The translations under genes were made by a program, and so were the position numbers. 64,000 nucleotides of DNA from Pseudoselenomonas ruminantium (GTDB taxonomy: Bacteria; Bacillota; Negativicutes; Selenomonadales; Selenomonadaceae). The notes beneath the pieces were generated by a model, which ran no database searches, was not told where the DNA came from, and saw nothing but the letters and a program-made list of their open reading frames with translations. Shown here one piece after another: positions 1 through 8,734 of this stretch. The stretch is from contig NZ_FNJQ01000014.1 of the NCBI RefSeq assembly GCF_900104055.1, forward strand, positions 1-64,000, given 5' to 3'. How positions within the stretch are numbered: the first letter of the stretch is position 1; the number at the start of each line of letters is the position of its first letter.

Positions 1-115
1 CAGGGAGGGACGTTTAGCGGAAACAGCAAAAGTACTCCCCCGTGAACCCCTGACTGCGTATAAACGGGATAACTTTGGCTCGAACTAACCAACAAACTGC
101 AATTTAAAGAAACTT
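1..115 (+). repeat. Right end of dispersed ~600 bp repeat element (copy 1, partial)
   Basis: The first 115 bases match the right-hand ends of two complete copies at 10416-11013 and 28057-28665. Shared blocks include the GTTTAGCG-type arm, the poly-C arm near 37-55 and the terminal motif ACCAACAAACTGCAATT at about 90-112. That terminus is the exact reverse complement of the left end of the 28057 copy. The rest of this copy lies outside the window. Orientation is the same as in the other two copies. Confidence 0.9.
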
Positions 116-121
116 TTGCCT

Positions 122-151
122 TTGGCAAAACTGGAACAACGGCGTTATAAT
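122..151 (+). promoter_or_regulatory. Putative sigma-A promoter for recG
   Basis: TTGGCA (122-127) and TATAAT (146-151) are separated by 18 nt, about 47 nt upstream of the recG start and just beyond the end of the repeat element. Sequence inspection only. Confidence 0.6.
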
Positions 152-198
152 AGTAGGGAGAATATGGCTTTTGAGAAAAGACTTTTGGATGTGATTTT

Positions 199-2265
199 TT
201 GCAACTGACGGACTCGATACAATATGTGAAAGGCGTAGGGCCTAAGAAAACGGCGGAGCTGAAACGGCTGGGGCTGCATACGGTCTATGACCTGCTGATG
301 TATTTTCCCCGTACTTATGAAGATCAGAGTGTGCTGACGAAAATCTCGGAACTGCAGGCCGGGGAAACGGCAACGGTAGGCGGCACGATCATGAATGTTT
401 CTGAACGGCAGGGGGGCCGGCGGGGCATGAATATACTGATGGCACTGATTGGCGATGGCACCGGGGTTCTGCAGGTGACCTGGTTCAATCAGAAGTATCT
501 GAAAAGCAAATTAAAGGTGGGCAGGAAAGTCTTTGTGACCGGCAAGGCTGCTTATGCCTTTGGTGGGCGGGGACAGTTTGCCATGAGCCAGCTGCACAGC
601 TTTGAAATCATGGATGAGGACGAAGAACCCGCGAGCCGGGCGGGGATTGTGCCGGTTTACCCGGCCACGGAGAAACTCAATCAGAAATTCTTCCGCAAGG
701 TCATCGCTGGTCTGTTCGGGGAGGAGCTTGCTATCCATGACTTGATTCCGCAGCGGGTGATGAAGTCATACGACCTGCTTCCGCGGCAAAAGGCATTGCA
801 GGATATGCATTTTCCTGCGGATTTTACGGCACTCAAGGCAGCTCGGAAGCATCTGGCCTTTGAAGAACTCTATCTGATCCAATGCGGACTGCTGCTGCTC
901 AAGCGGCAGGCTCGCGAAAACAGCAAGGGTATCCGGCATTTGCTGAGCAGTGAGCTGACAGCCAAGGTCAGGAAGTCCTTGCCGTTTGAATTGACCGCTG
1001 ATCAGGCGCGTACCTGGCAGGAAATCCAGCGGGATATGGAAAGCCCTCTGCCCATGCGTCGTTTGGTGCAGGGCGATGTAGGCTCGGGCAAGACGGTCAT
1101 TGCCATGCTGGCGCTGGTCAAGACCGTGGAAAACGGCTATCAGGGGGCGCTGATGGCACCGACGGAAATCCTGGCCAGCCAGCATTATGAAGGTTTCTGC
1201 AGGCAATTGGAACCATTGGGAATCCGCATTGGTTTCCTATCGGGCCGGCTCACGAAAAAGAAGCGTGAGGAAATGTATGCGCGGATTGCGGCGCAGGAAG
1301 TGGACATCGTGATTGGCACCCATGCGCTGATACAGGAAGGCGTGGAATTTGCCAAGCTTGGCCTTGTAGTGACCGACGAGCAGCACCGTTTCGGCATTGC
1401 CCAGCGGGCGGAGCTGGAAAAAAAAGGAACGCTGCTGCCGGATGTATTGGTTATGACGGCAACGCCGATTCCGCGTACGATGACATTGACCGTCTACGGG
1501 GATCTGGATGTGTCCCTGATCCAACAGCTGCCGCCGGGACGGCAGCCAATCCGCACCTTTGTGCGCAAGCCGGACCGGCGGGACCTAATCTATGATTACG
1601 TCCATCAGCAGCTCGCGGCCGGGCGGCAAGCCTATGTGGTCTGTCCCTTGATTGAATTGAATGAGGAAAGCGACCTGCCTTCGGCGGAGGAAGTCTATGA
1701 TGAACTGTGTTATGGGATTTTCCGCGATATGCCCTGCGGCCTGGTGCATGGCAGGATGAAGGCGGCAGATAAGGAACAGGTCATGCAGGCTTTCTATGAG
1801 GATAAGATCAAGCTCCTGGTGTCCACCACGGTCATTGAAGTCGGTGTCAATGTGCCCAATGCCAGCATCATGGTGGTGGAGCATGCGGAGCGCTTTGGCC
1901 TAGCACAGCTCCATCAGCTGCGGGGACGCATTGGGCGCGGGCAGTATAAGTCCTACTGCATCCTCGTATCGGAGATGAAGACGGAAAATGCCAGGGAAAG
2001 GCTCAAGATCATGGCCGAAACCAGTGATGGCTTTAAGCTGGCTGAAGAGGACTTGCGCTTGCGCGGGCCGGGGCAGTTCTTTGGCTCGATGCAGCACGGC
2101 CTGCCGGATCTGAAGGTGGCCGATGTCCTGAATGATATGGATATTCTCCTGAAGGCCCGACAGGCAGCGCAGGAAACGGTGGCAAGTCGGGAGGAACGGC
2201 GGGATATACTGCCCATTCTCTCGCTGCAATATAGGGAGCAGTTTGAGAATATCACGGATATTTAG
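199..2265 (+). CDS. recG: ATP-dependent DNA helicase RecG
   Basis: RecG remodels stalled replication forks and Holliday junctions by branch migration in the cytoplasm. The 688-residue product matches the usual RecG length. An N-terminal helix-hairpin-like segment (VKGVGPKK) precedes the OB-fold wedge domain (about residues 60-150). The superfamily 2 helicase core has Walker A GDVGSGKT near residue 292, a DEQH box near 392, and a C-terminal helicase domain ending in the RecG-typical LRGRIGRG and LRLRGPGQFFG motifs. Translation appears to start at TTG 199; no ATG gives a better N-terminus. It stands alone, with its own promoter upstream and the dapB promoter just downstream. Confidence 0.97.
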   Translation: MQLTDSIQYVKGVGPKKTAELKRLGLHTVYDLLMYFPRTYEDQSVLTKISELQAGETATVGGTIMNVSERQGGRRGMNILMALIGDGTGVLQVTWFNQKYLKSKLKVGRKVFVTGKAAYAFGGRGQFAMSQLHSFEIMDEDEEPASRAGIVPVYPATEKLNQKFFRKVIAGLFGEELAIHDLIPQRVMKSYDLLPRQKALQDMHFPADFTALKAARKHLAFEELYLIQCGLLLLKRQARENSKGIRHLLSSELTAKVRKSLPFELTADQARTWQEIQRDMESPLPMRRLVQGDVGSGKTVIAMLALVKTVENGYQGALMAPTEILASQHYEGFCRQLEPLGIRIGFLSGRLTKKKREEMYARIAAQEVDIVIGTHALIQEGVEFAKLGLVVTDEQHRFGIAQRAELEKKGTLLPDVLVMTATPIPRTMTLTVYGDLDVSLIQQLPPGRQPIRTFVRKPDRRDLIYDYVHQQLAAGRQAYVVCPLIELNEESDLPSAEEVYDELCYGIFRDMPCGLVHGRMKAADKEQVMQAFYEDKIKLLVSTTVIEVGVNVPNASIMVVEHAERFGLAQLHQLRGRIGRGQYKSYCILVSEMKTENARERLKIMAETSDGFKLAEEDLRLRGPGQFFGSMQHGLPDLKVADVLNDMDILLKARQAAQETVASREERRDILPILSLQYREQFENITDI

Positions 2266-2286
2266 TGTATTTTTGTCGAGAACATC

Positions 2287-2316
2287 TTGACATAACACAT
2301 AGACATAGTATACAAT
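2287..2316 (+). promoter_or_regulatory. Putative sigma-A promoter for dapB-asd
   Basis: A perfect TTGACA (2287-2292) is followed after 18 nt by TACAAT (2311-2316); an overlapping TATACA gives 16 nt spacing. It lies 36 nt upstream of the dapB start. Confidence 0.6.
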
Positions 2317-2351
2317 ATTTTCAGCTTAAACATGCATAGGAGGCGTGTATC

Positions 2352-3146
2352 TTGGTAACAGTATTGGTGAATGGTGCCTGCGGCCGGATGGGGCAGGCTG
2401 TCTTGAAAGCCGTACAGGAAGCAGAGGATTTGCAGCTCGTGGGTGCTGTGGATATCCATGGTGGTGCTGATTGTGGTGAACTGGTTGGCCTGCCGAAGAA
2501 CAATGTGACGGTGGAAACGGATCTGGCAGCTGCTTTGGAACGGATCAAGCCGGAGGTCATGATTGACTTCACCCGCCCGGATGTGGTCTTTGACAATGTG
2601 ATGACGGCGCTCAAGGCAAAGGTCAGCCCTGTGGTAGGGACGACGGGCCTCAGCGAGGAACAGAAGGCAGAAATCAGGAAATTGGCGGAAGCAAATGCTA
2701 CGCCGGCCTTCATTGCGCCGAACTTTGCCATCGGTGCGGTATTGATGATGGTGATGGCCAAACAGGCGGCTAAATATATGCCGGAGGTTGAAATCATCGA
2801 GCTTCATCATGATAATAAGCTCGATGCACCTTCGGGCACGGCCGTGCAGACGGCAGCGATGATTGCCGAGGTGCGGGCAGCCCATAAGCAGGGGCATCCT
2901 GAAGAAAAGGAAAAGATTGCCGGCGCCCGTGGTGCTGACTACGAGGGCATGCATATCCACAGCGTGCGCCTGCCGGGCTATGTGGCCCATCAGGAGGTTA
3001 TCTTTGGCGGTTTGGGGCAGACGCTGACCATCCGTCACGATTCCCTGAACCGGGAATCCTTTATGCCCGGTGTGGTGCTGGCCGCACAGAAGGTCCGCAC
3101 GCTTACGGGCTTAACCATCGGTTTGGATAAACTCCTGGAGTTTTAA
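2352..3146 (+). CDS. dapB: 4-hydroxy-tetrahydrodipicolinate reductase
   Basis: DapB reduces 4-hydroxy-tetrahydrodipicolinate to tetrahydrodipicolinate with NAD(P)H in the lysine/diaminopimelate pathway. The 264-residue protein has the N-terminal Rossmann glycine motif NGACGRMG (residues 6-13), the catalytic segment ELHHDNK near residue 150 and the substrate-binding DAPSGTA loop directly after it. The start is TTG 2352, placed 7 nt after an AGGAGGCG ribosome site. It is followed 41 nt later by asd, the preceding step of the same pathway, so the two are probably one operon. In Negativicutes the product feeds meso-diaminopimelate peptidoglycan. Confidence 0.97.
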   Translation: MVTVLVNGACGRMGQAVLKAVQEAEDLQLVGAVDIHGGADCGELVGLPKNNVTVETDLAAALERIKPEVMIDFTRPDVVFDNVMTALKAKVSPVVGTTGLSEEQKAEIRKLAEANATPAFIAPNFAIGAVLMMVMAKQAAKYMPEVEIIELHHDNKLDAPSGTAVQTAAMIAEVRAAHKQGHPEEKEKIAGARGADYEGMHIHSVRLPGYVAHQEVIFGGLGQTLTIRHDSLNRESFMPGVVLAAQKVRTLTGLTIGLDKLLEF

Positions 3147-3187
3147 ATAACGCAATAAAGAGCATAGCAGCGAAAGGATGAAGGTTA

Positions 3188-4219
3188 ATGAAAAAGTATA
3201 ATGTGGCAATCCTGGGTGCAACGGGTGCCGTAGGCCAGGAATTCCTGAACCTGATTGAGGAACGCAATTTCCCCTTTGCCGATTTGAAGATGCTGGCTTC
3301 CAAGCGCAGCGCTGGTAAGAAAATCCAGTTCATGGGCAAGGAATACACGGTGGAAGAAGCAACAGTGGATTCCTTCAAGGATGTGGATATCGCCCTGTTC
3401 GCTGGCGGCAGTGCCAGCAAGGAATTTGCACCGGCTGCTGTCAAGGCTGGTGCCGTAGTCATCGATAATTCCAGTACCTTCCGCATGGACCCGGAAGTGC
3501 CGCTGGTGGTTCCCGAGGTCAACCCGGAAGCCATTGCCCAGCACAAGGGCATCATTGCCAATCCGAACTGCTCCACGATCATCATGGTCATGGCACTGAA
3601 GCCGCTCTATGATATCTCCAAGATCAAGCGCGTGGTCGTTTCCACCTATCAGGCTGTATCCGGTGGTGGCAAGGAAGCTATGGCAGAACTCGAGCAGCAG
3701 GTCGCTGATATCGTAGCGGGCAAGCCCGTCACGGCCAACATCCTGCCGGGAGCTGCGCTCAAGAAGCATTATCAGATCGCCTTCAACCTGCTGCCGCAGA
3801 TTGACGTCTTCAAGGAAAACCTCTACACCAAAGAGGAAATGAAGATGATCGATGAAACCAAGAAGATCATGAGCGATGACGCTATGCGCATCACAGCTAC
3901 TACGATTCGCGTGCCGGTATACCGCAGCCATGCCGAGTCGGTCAATGTGGAATTCGAGGACGAAGTGAGCCTCGAAGCTGCCCGCAAGGCTCTTGAAGCA
4001 TTCCCTGGCGTCGAAGTGGTGGACAACCCGGATGAACAGCTCTATCCGCAACCGCTCGAAACCTCCGGCAAGAATGATGTGGCAGTCGGCCGCCTGCGCA
4101 AGGACTACTCCATCGAGAACGGTCTCAACATGTGGATTTGCGGTGACCAGATCCGCAAGGGCGCCGCACTCAATGCCCTGCAGATTGCCGAATACATGAT
4201 CGAGCATGATATGGTGTAA
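3188..4219 (+). CDS. asd: Aspartate-semialdehyde dehydrogenase
   Basis: Asd reduces aspartyl phosphate to aspartate semialdehyde, the branch point to lysine, threonine and methionine. The 343-residue protein begins with a GATGAVGQE nucleotide-binding loop and carries the catalytic cysteine in NPNCSTI near residue 128. The QAVSGGGKEAM segment and the RVPVYRSHAESV active-site histidine region near 246 are also present. All match the bacterial Asd family. ATG 3188 follows a GAAAGGATGAAGG ribosome site. It is cotranscribed with dapB and followed by a clear terminator. Confidence 0.98.
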   Translation: MKKYNVAILGATGAVGQEFLNLIEERNFPFADLKMLASKRSAGKKIQFMGKEYTVEEATVDSFKDVDIALFAGGSASKEFAPAAVKAGAVVIDNSSTFRMDPEVPLVVPEVNPEAIAQHKGIIANPNCSTIIMVMALKPLYDISKIKRVVVSTYQAVSGGGKEAMAELEQQVADIVAGKPVTANILPGAALKKHYQIAFNLLPQIDVFKENLYTKEEMKMIDETKKIMSDDAMRITATTIRVPVYRSHAESVNVEFEDEVSLEAARKALEAFPGVEVVDNPDEQLYPQPLETSGKNDVAVGRLRKDYSIENGLNMWICGDQIRKGAALNALQIAEYMIEHDMV

Positions 4220-4233
4220 CTGATAATTTCTTA

Positions 4234-4260
4234 AGGACCAGCAGCTGCTGGTCCTTTTTA
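4234..4260 (+). terminator. Rho-independent terminator after asd
   Basis: A stem of AGGACCAGCAG paired with CTGCTGGTCCT is followed by a T-run, 15 nt past the asd stop codon. Confidence 0.85.
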
Positions 4261-4328
4261 ATCATGAAGCATATGAGAAATTTATGGACTTATAGTAAAA
4301 TCCTATTGGAAACTTGTACGTTGTGACA

Positions 4329-4357
4329 TTGAGATTTTGCTTGATTTTCGCTATAAT
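4329..4357 (+). promoter_or_regulatory. Putative sigma-A promoter for tatA-tatC
   Basis: TTGAGA (4329-4334) and TATAAT (4352-4357) have the ideal 17 nt spacing and lie about 40 nt upstream of tatA, after the asd terminator. Confidence 0.7.
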
Positions 4358-4398
4358 GAATAGGTGTAAAAAGATTAACGGTTTTAGGAGGAATTATC

Positions 4399-4617
4399 AT
4401 GATTAGTCCATATACTGCAGGTGCGTTGGTGCTCGTCGCTTTGATCGTGTTTGGGCCGAGCAAGCTGCCGGAAATCGGCAAGGCACTGGGCAAGGGCATC
4501 AAGGAATTCAAGTCCGGTGTTGTTGAGGAAAGCAAGAAACCGGAAGAACAACAGATGATGAATGTGACCGAGCAGCCGAAAGAACTGCCTAAGGCTGACC
4601 AGCAGACGAAGCAGTAA
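4399..4617 (+). CDS. tatA: Sec-independent translocase protein TatA/TatE
   Basis: TatA forms the membrane-thinning pore component of the twin-arginine translocation system for folded proteins. The 72-residue protein has one N-terminal transmembrane helix (residues 5-17), the conserved FGP hinge (18-20), an amphipathic helix ([17 protein letters not shown]) and a charged, disordered tail. This is the classic TatA layout. A GGAGG ribosome site precedes ATG 4399. tatC starts 13 nt after the stop. No tatB is seen, so this looks like a minimal two-component TatAC system as in Bacillus. A candidate substrate is encoded at 35290-37110. Confidence 0.95.
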   Translation: MISPYTAGALVLVALIVFGPSKLPEIGKALGKGIKEFKSGVVEESKKPEEQQMMNVTEQPKELPKADQQTKQ

Positions 4618-4630
4618 GCTGGTGGTGTAG

Positions 4631-5404
4631 ATGGCAGAAGAACAAAAATATGAAGAAATCGAGGCGCCAAAGCAGATTGGCGCCCCGGCAGATGCCGAAG
4701 TGGTGATGGACGACGGCAGCATGTCCCTGATTGCCCATCTGACCGAACTGCGCAGCCGTCTGATTAAATGTCTGATGGCGACGGCGCTCGGAAGCTGTGT
4801 CGGTTATTTCTACATTCAGGAAATCATGCATTACATCACCCTGCCCGCGGGCAAGCTCTACTATATGCAGCCAGCGGAAGCCTTCTTCACCTATCTGAAG
4901 GTGGCCTGCGTGGCCGGGTTCCTTTTGGCACTGCCCATTATCTTTTGGCAGGTATGGCGGTTTTTCCTGCCGGCCCTGACCACCAGGGAACGCATGGTGC
5001 TTGGTATCGTGGTACCGACATCAGTCGTTCTTTTTTTCTGTGGGCTGGCCTTTTCTTTTTTCCTGGTACTGCCGGCGGGCATCAAGTTTTTCTTGGGCTT
5101 TGGCAATACGGAACTCGAGGCATTATTATCGGTAAACAAATACTTTGACTTCGTCATTATGTTTGTGCTGCCCTTTGGCTTTATCTTTGAATTGCCTTTG
5201 GTCATGACGATCATGGGTAAACTGGGGCTGATTACTTCGGCTTTCCTGAAGAAGTATCAGCGGATCATCATCTTCCTGTCCTTCGTGGTGGGCGCAATCA
5301 TCACGCCGACACCAGATGTGTTCACTCAGTCCATGATTGCTTTGCCCATTATTGTACTCTATGAAGTAGGTTATTTTATCGTTCGTTATATTTTACGCAG
5401 ATAA
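4631..5404 (+). CDS. tatC: Sec-independent protein translocase TatC
   Basis: TatC is the polytopic receptor for twin-arginine signal peptides. The 257-residue protein has a charged N-terminal tail of about 30 residues, then the family-specific HLTELRSRL segment at the first membrane helix. About six hydrophobic segments follow, including PIIFWQVWRFFLPAL and FELPLVMTIMGKLGL, typical TatC loops. It is adjacent to tatA and followed after 23 nt by the UbiD-like gene, probably in the same transcript. The N-terminal extension before HLTELR is slightly longer than in Bacillus TatC, a minor difference. Confidence 0.96.
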   Translation: MAEEQKYEEIEAPKQIGAPADAEVVMDDGSMSLIAHLTELRSRLIKCLMATALGSCVGYFYIQEIMHYITLPAGKLYYMQPAEAFFTYLKVACVAGFLLALPIIFWQVWRFFLPALTTRERMVLGIVVPTSVVLFFCGLAFSFFLVLPAGIKFFLGFGNTELEALLSVNKYFDFVIMFVLPFGFIFELPLVMTIMGKLGLITSAFLKKYQRIIIFLSFVVGAIITPTPDVFTQSMIALPIIVLYEVGYFIVRYILRR

Positions 5405-5427
5405 GCAGATAAAAAGGAGGTATTTGC

Positions 5428-6888
5428 TTGGCTTATAAGGATTTGCGGGAGTTTATGGCTGATTTGGAGTCAAAAGGTCTCCTCAAACGTATCAAGACGG
5501 AAGTAGATCCGGAACTGGAAATCACGGAAATCACTGACCGGGTATCCAAGATGGAAGGGGACAAGAACGTCGCCCTGCTCTTTGAGAATGTCAAAGGTTC
5601 CAAGATGCCGGTGCTCATGAACGCTTTCGGCAGCTATGAGCGCATGGCCATGGCCTTGGGCGTCGAAAAGCTCGATGATGTGGGGGATGAGCTGCGGGAA
5701 ATGATGAAGCTTCCCTATGTGTCCCTGCAGAACAAGATGAGCGTCGTGACCATGATTCCCATGATCAAGCGGGCCATCAACTTTCCGAAATACGTGAAGC
5801 ATGCGCCCTGCCAGGAAGTGGTGGAGACGGAAAATCCGAATTTGGACGAAATCCCCATCCTCAAATGCTGGCCCGACGATGGCGGCCCCTTCGTGACCTT
5901 GCCATTGGTGTTCACCAAGAACCCTAAGACGGGGAAACGCAATGTGGGCATGTACCGCCTGCAGAAATACGACAGCCGTACCACGGGCATGCACTGGCAT
6001 ATCCATAAGAACGGCGCCGAGAACTTCCGCGATATGAAGGCACAGGGCGGTGACCGCATCGAAGCAGCTGTGGCCATCGGCACTGATCCGGTCATTACCT
6101 ATGCGGCTACGGCACCGCTGCCCCGCGATATCGACGAGATGGTATTCGCCGGTTTCCTGCGGCATAAATCCGTGGAAATGGTCAAGTGTAAGACTGTGGA
6201 TATCGAAGTGCCGGCAACTGCGGAAATCATCCTCGAAGGCTATGTGCTGACCGATGAGAAGCGCCGGGAAGGTCCCTTTGGCGACCATACGGGCTATTAT
6301 TCCCTGGCTGATGATTATCCCGTGTTCCATATCACGGCCATCACCCATCGCAAAGATCCGATCTATTTCTCCACGGTGGTGGGCAAGCCGCCCATGGAAG
6401 ACTGCTATCTGGCCAAGGCCACGGAGCGCATCTTCCTGCCGCTTCTGCAGCAGATGCAGCCGGAAATCATCGACATCAATATGCCGCTCGAAGGCGTATT
6501 CCATGACTGCTGCATCGTGTCCATCAAGAAGCAGTATCCCATGCAGGCCCGCAAGGTCATGCATGCACTCTGGGGCATGGGGCAGATGATGAATGTCAAG
6601 ATGATCATCGTTGTGGATGCCCATGTCAACGTACAGGATTTGAAGGAAGTCTGGTGGCGGGTGTATAATAACATCGATGCCAAGCACGATCTGGAAATCG
6701 TGGAAGGGCCGCTCGATGTGCTCGACCATTCTTCGCCGATGGCAAAATGGGGCTCCAAGCTCGGCATCGATGCCACGAAGACCTGGCCGGAGGAAGGGCA
6801 TACCCGTGAATGGCCGGAAGAAATCAGCATGAGAGAGGATATCAAGGCCAAAGTTGATGCCAAGTGGAAGGAGCTTGGTCTCGATTGA
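5428..6888 (+). CDS. UbiD-family decarboxylase
   Basis: UbiD-type enzymes decarboxylate aromatic or unsaturated acids using a prenylated flavin cofactor made by UbiX. The 486-residue length is typical of UbiD. Family hallmarks visible are NVGMYRLQKYDSRTTGMHWHIHKN and the EGPFGDHTGYYS segment that carries a catalytic glutamate. The start is TTG 5428, 8 nt after AAAAGGAGG. The downstream UbiA-type gene overlaps its stop codon, so the pair is translationally coupled. By analogy with Negativicutes that make menaquinone by the futalosine route, a role as the MqnL-like decarboxylase is likely but inferred. No ubiX is present in the window. Confidence 0.9.
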   Translation: MAYKDLREFMADLESKGLLKRIKTEVDPELEITEITDRVSKMEGDKNVALLFENVKGSKMPVLMNAFGSYERMAMALGVEKLDDVGDELREMMKLPYVSLQNKMSVVTMIPMIKRAINFPKYVKHAPCQEVVETENPNLDEIPILKCWPDDGGPFVTLPLVFTKNPKTGKRNVGMYRLQKYDSRTTGMHWHIHKNGAENFRDMKAQGGDRIEAAVAIGTDPVITYAATAPLPRDIDEMVFAGFLRHKSVEMVKCKTVDIEVPATAEIILEGYVLTDEKRREGPFGDHTGYYSLADDYPVFHITAITHRKDPIYFSTVVGKPPMEDCYLAKATERIFLPLLQQMQPEIIDINMPLEGVFHDCCIVSIKKQYPMQARKVMHALWGMGQMMNVKMIIVVDAHVNVQDLKEVWWRVYNNIDAKHDLEIVEGPLDVLDHSSPMAKWGSKLGIDATKTWPEEGHTREWPEEISMREDIKAKVDAKWKELGLD

Positions 6889-7733
6889 TTGATATAAAAG
6901 CGCATATTAACAATGTAGCCCTGCACCATACGATCTTTGACCTGCCCTTTGCCTTTATGGGGGCAGTGCTCGCGGCAAACGGCCAGCCGACAATCCACGA
7001 CCTCGTCTGGATTGCGCTGGCCATCACCACGGGGCGGGCGGCGGCCATGGCGCTGGATAATCTGGCTGACCTCAAATATGACAGCCAGCAGCCGCGCATG
7101 AGCTACCGAGCTATGGTCAGCGGTCGCATCAGCAAGTTGGAGGCGAAGGTCTTTATCGTCATCTGCCTGGTGCTGATGGTGCTTTCCGTCATGCAGCTGC
7201 AGCCTATCTGCCTGTATCTGCTGCCGTTGGCGGCACTGCCGTTCCTGATCTATCCGTTCACCAAGCGGTTTACCGGCTGGTGCCATTTGTTCTTAGGCGT
7301 GGCGATTGCCATGGCTCCGGCAGGCGGCTGGGTAGGTGTCAGTGGCGAGATTACGACGCCGATGGTGCTCTTGTGCATTGCCGTAGCCCTTTGGATTGGC
7401 GCCTTTGACTCCATGTACGGCGCGCAGGATGAGGAATTTGACAAGAGCCAGGGGCTTCATTCTCTGGCGGTAAGCTATGGTGCTGAAAATGCCTTTAAGC
7501 TGTCGGCCGCCATGCATGTGATTTGCATTGCCTGTTTCTTTGCCGTGGGCGTAATGATGTCCTTAGGGCAGCTCTACTTTATCGGCGTGGGCATTGCAGC
7601 GGGAACGCTGATCTATCAGCACCGCATTGTGAGCCCTACGGATTTCAGTCAGGTTACCCAGCGGTACTTCATGCGCAATGGCATCGTGTCCGTGGCCATC
7701 TTCGTATGTACCTGGCTTAGTTTTTACTTGTAA
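6885..7733 (+). CDS. UbiA-family prenyltransferase (menaquinone-type, MqnP-like)
   Basis: UbiA enzymes attach a polyprenyl chain to an aromatic acid at the membrane. Both Asp-rich motifs are visible: DNLADLKYD (residues 58-66) and YGAQDEEFD (about 178-186). The second is followed by GLHSLAVSYG, typical of 4-hydroxybenzoate and futalosine-pathway prenyltransferases. There are about eight or nine membrane segments in 282 residues. I chose TTG 6885, which overlaps the preceding stop as TTGA and has AAGGAG 11 nt upstream. A GTG at 6864 would add seven residues. Coupling to the UbiD gene supports a joint role in menaquinone synthesis. Confidence 0.88.
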   Translation: MIDIKAHINNVALHHTIFDLPFAFMGAVLAANGQPTIHDLVWIALAITTGRAAAMALDNLADLKYDSQQPRMSYRAMVSGRISKLEAKVFIVICLVLMVLSVMQLQPICLYLLPLAALPFLIYPFTKRFTGWCHLFLGVAIAMAPAGGWVGVSGEITTPMVLLCIAVALWIGAFDSMYGAQDEEFDKSQGLHSLAVSYGAENAFKLSAAMHVICIACFFAVGVMMSLGQLYFIGVGIAAGTLIYQHRIVSPTDFSQVTQRYFMRNGIVSVAIFVCTWLSFYL

Positions 7734-7765
7734 TCGTATTCGTATCCATAAATTGAGGTGACTCT

Positions 7766-8629
7766 ATGTCCGCAAAAATTCTCGAAGGTAAGTTTTTTGC
7801 ACAACAGTTGAAAGAAGATGCCGGCAAACGTGCGATGGCCCTGCAGGAAAAGCATGGCCGTGCACCGGGGCTGGCGGTTATCCGTGTCGGCAATGATCCG
7901 GCCTCGGAGGTCTATGTCCGTAACAAGGACAAGGCCTGCGCTGCTTTGGGGATTTACTCCGAAGTCATTGCCCTGCCCGAGGAGACTACGAAAGACGAAC
8001 TCATCGCTCGTATCGATGCGCTGAATGCTGACGAAAAGATTGACGGCATTCTCGTGCAGCTGCCGCTGCCTGCCCAGATTGCGCAATTTGAGGCGGAAAT
8101 CGTAGGGCGCATCGATCCGTCCAAGGACGTGGATGGCTTCCATCCCGTCAATGTGGGCAAGATGGTGACGGGCGAGCCTGCCCTGCTGCCCTGCACGCCG
8201 GCAGGCTGCATTCGCATGCTGGAAATGGCGGGCATCGAGATTGCGGGCAAGCGTGCTGTGGTCATCGGCCGCAGCAATATCGTGGGTAAGCCCATGTTCC
8301 ATCTGCTGATGGCTAAGAATGCCACGGTGACGGTCTGCCATTCCCGTACGGAGAATCTGGCGGAAATCACCCGCCAGGCGGATATTCTCGTGGCGGCCAT
8401 CGGCAAGCCTCAATTTGTCAAACAGGATATGGTGAAAAAAGGTGCAACGGTTATTGACGTGGGCATCAATCGCATTGCTCCCAAGAAATTAGTGGGGGAC
8501 GTGGATTTTGAACCCGTCAGCGAGATAGCCGGGGCTATTACCCCCGTGCCGGGAGGCGTAGGCCTTCTGACCGTCGCGATGCTGATGCAGAATGTTGTGC
8601 AGGCAGCAGAGGCGCACCTGAATCGTTAA
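7766..8629 (+). CDS. folD: Bifunctional methylene-THF dehydrogenase / methenyl-THF cyclohydrolase
   Basis: FolD interconverts 5,10-methylene-, methenyl- and 10-formyl-tetrahydrofolate. The 287-residue protein has the catalytic-lysine region YVRNKDKAC, the QLPLP motif, DGFHPVNVGKM, the nucleotide-binding GRSNIVGKP loop and the C-terminal PVPGGVG signature. An ATTGAGGTG ribosome site precedes ATG 7766. A hairpin and then fhs follow, and the enzymes act consecutively on one-carbon units, so the gene order is functionally coherent. Confidence 0.98.
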   Translation: MSAKILEGKFFAQQLKEDAGKRAMALQEKHGRAPGLAVIRVGNDPASEVYVRNKDKACAALGIYSEVIALPEETTKDELIARIDALNADEKIDGILVQLPLPAQIAQFEAEIVGRIDPSKDVDGFHPVNVGKMVTGEPALLPCTPAGCIRMLEMAGIEIAGKRAVVIGRSNIVGKPMFHLLMAKNATVTVCHSRTENLAEITRQADILVAAIGKPQFVKQDMVKKGATVIDVGINRIAPKKLVGDVDFEPVSEIAGAITPVPGGVGLLTVAMLMQNVVQAAEAHLNR

Positions 8630-8632
8630 GGC

Positions 8633-8671
8633 AATACTGCCGGAGATCGTGCGTCTTCGGCAGTATTTCTT
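8633..8671 (+). terminator. Possible terminator or attenuator between folD and fhs
   Basis: An AATACTGCCG arm pairs with CGGCAGTATT and is followed by TTCTTAT. The T-run is short, so readthrough into fhs is plausible. Confidence 0.55.
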
Positions 8672-8734
8672 ATATAAGGAACTGGTAAACAGTTCCGAAG
8701 CTTTATGTTTAATTGCAGAGGAGAAGAAAGCTCA

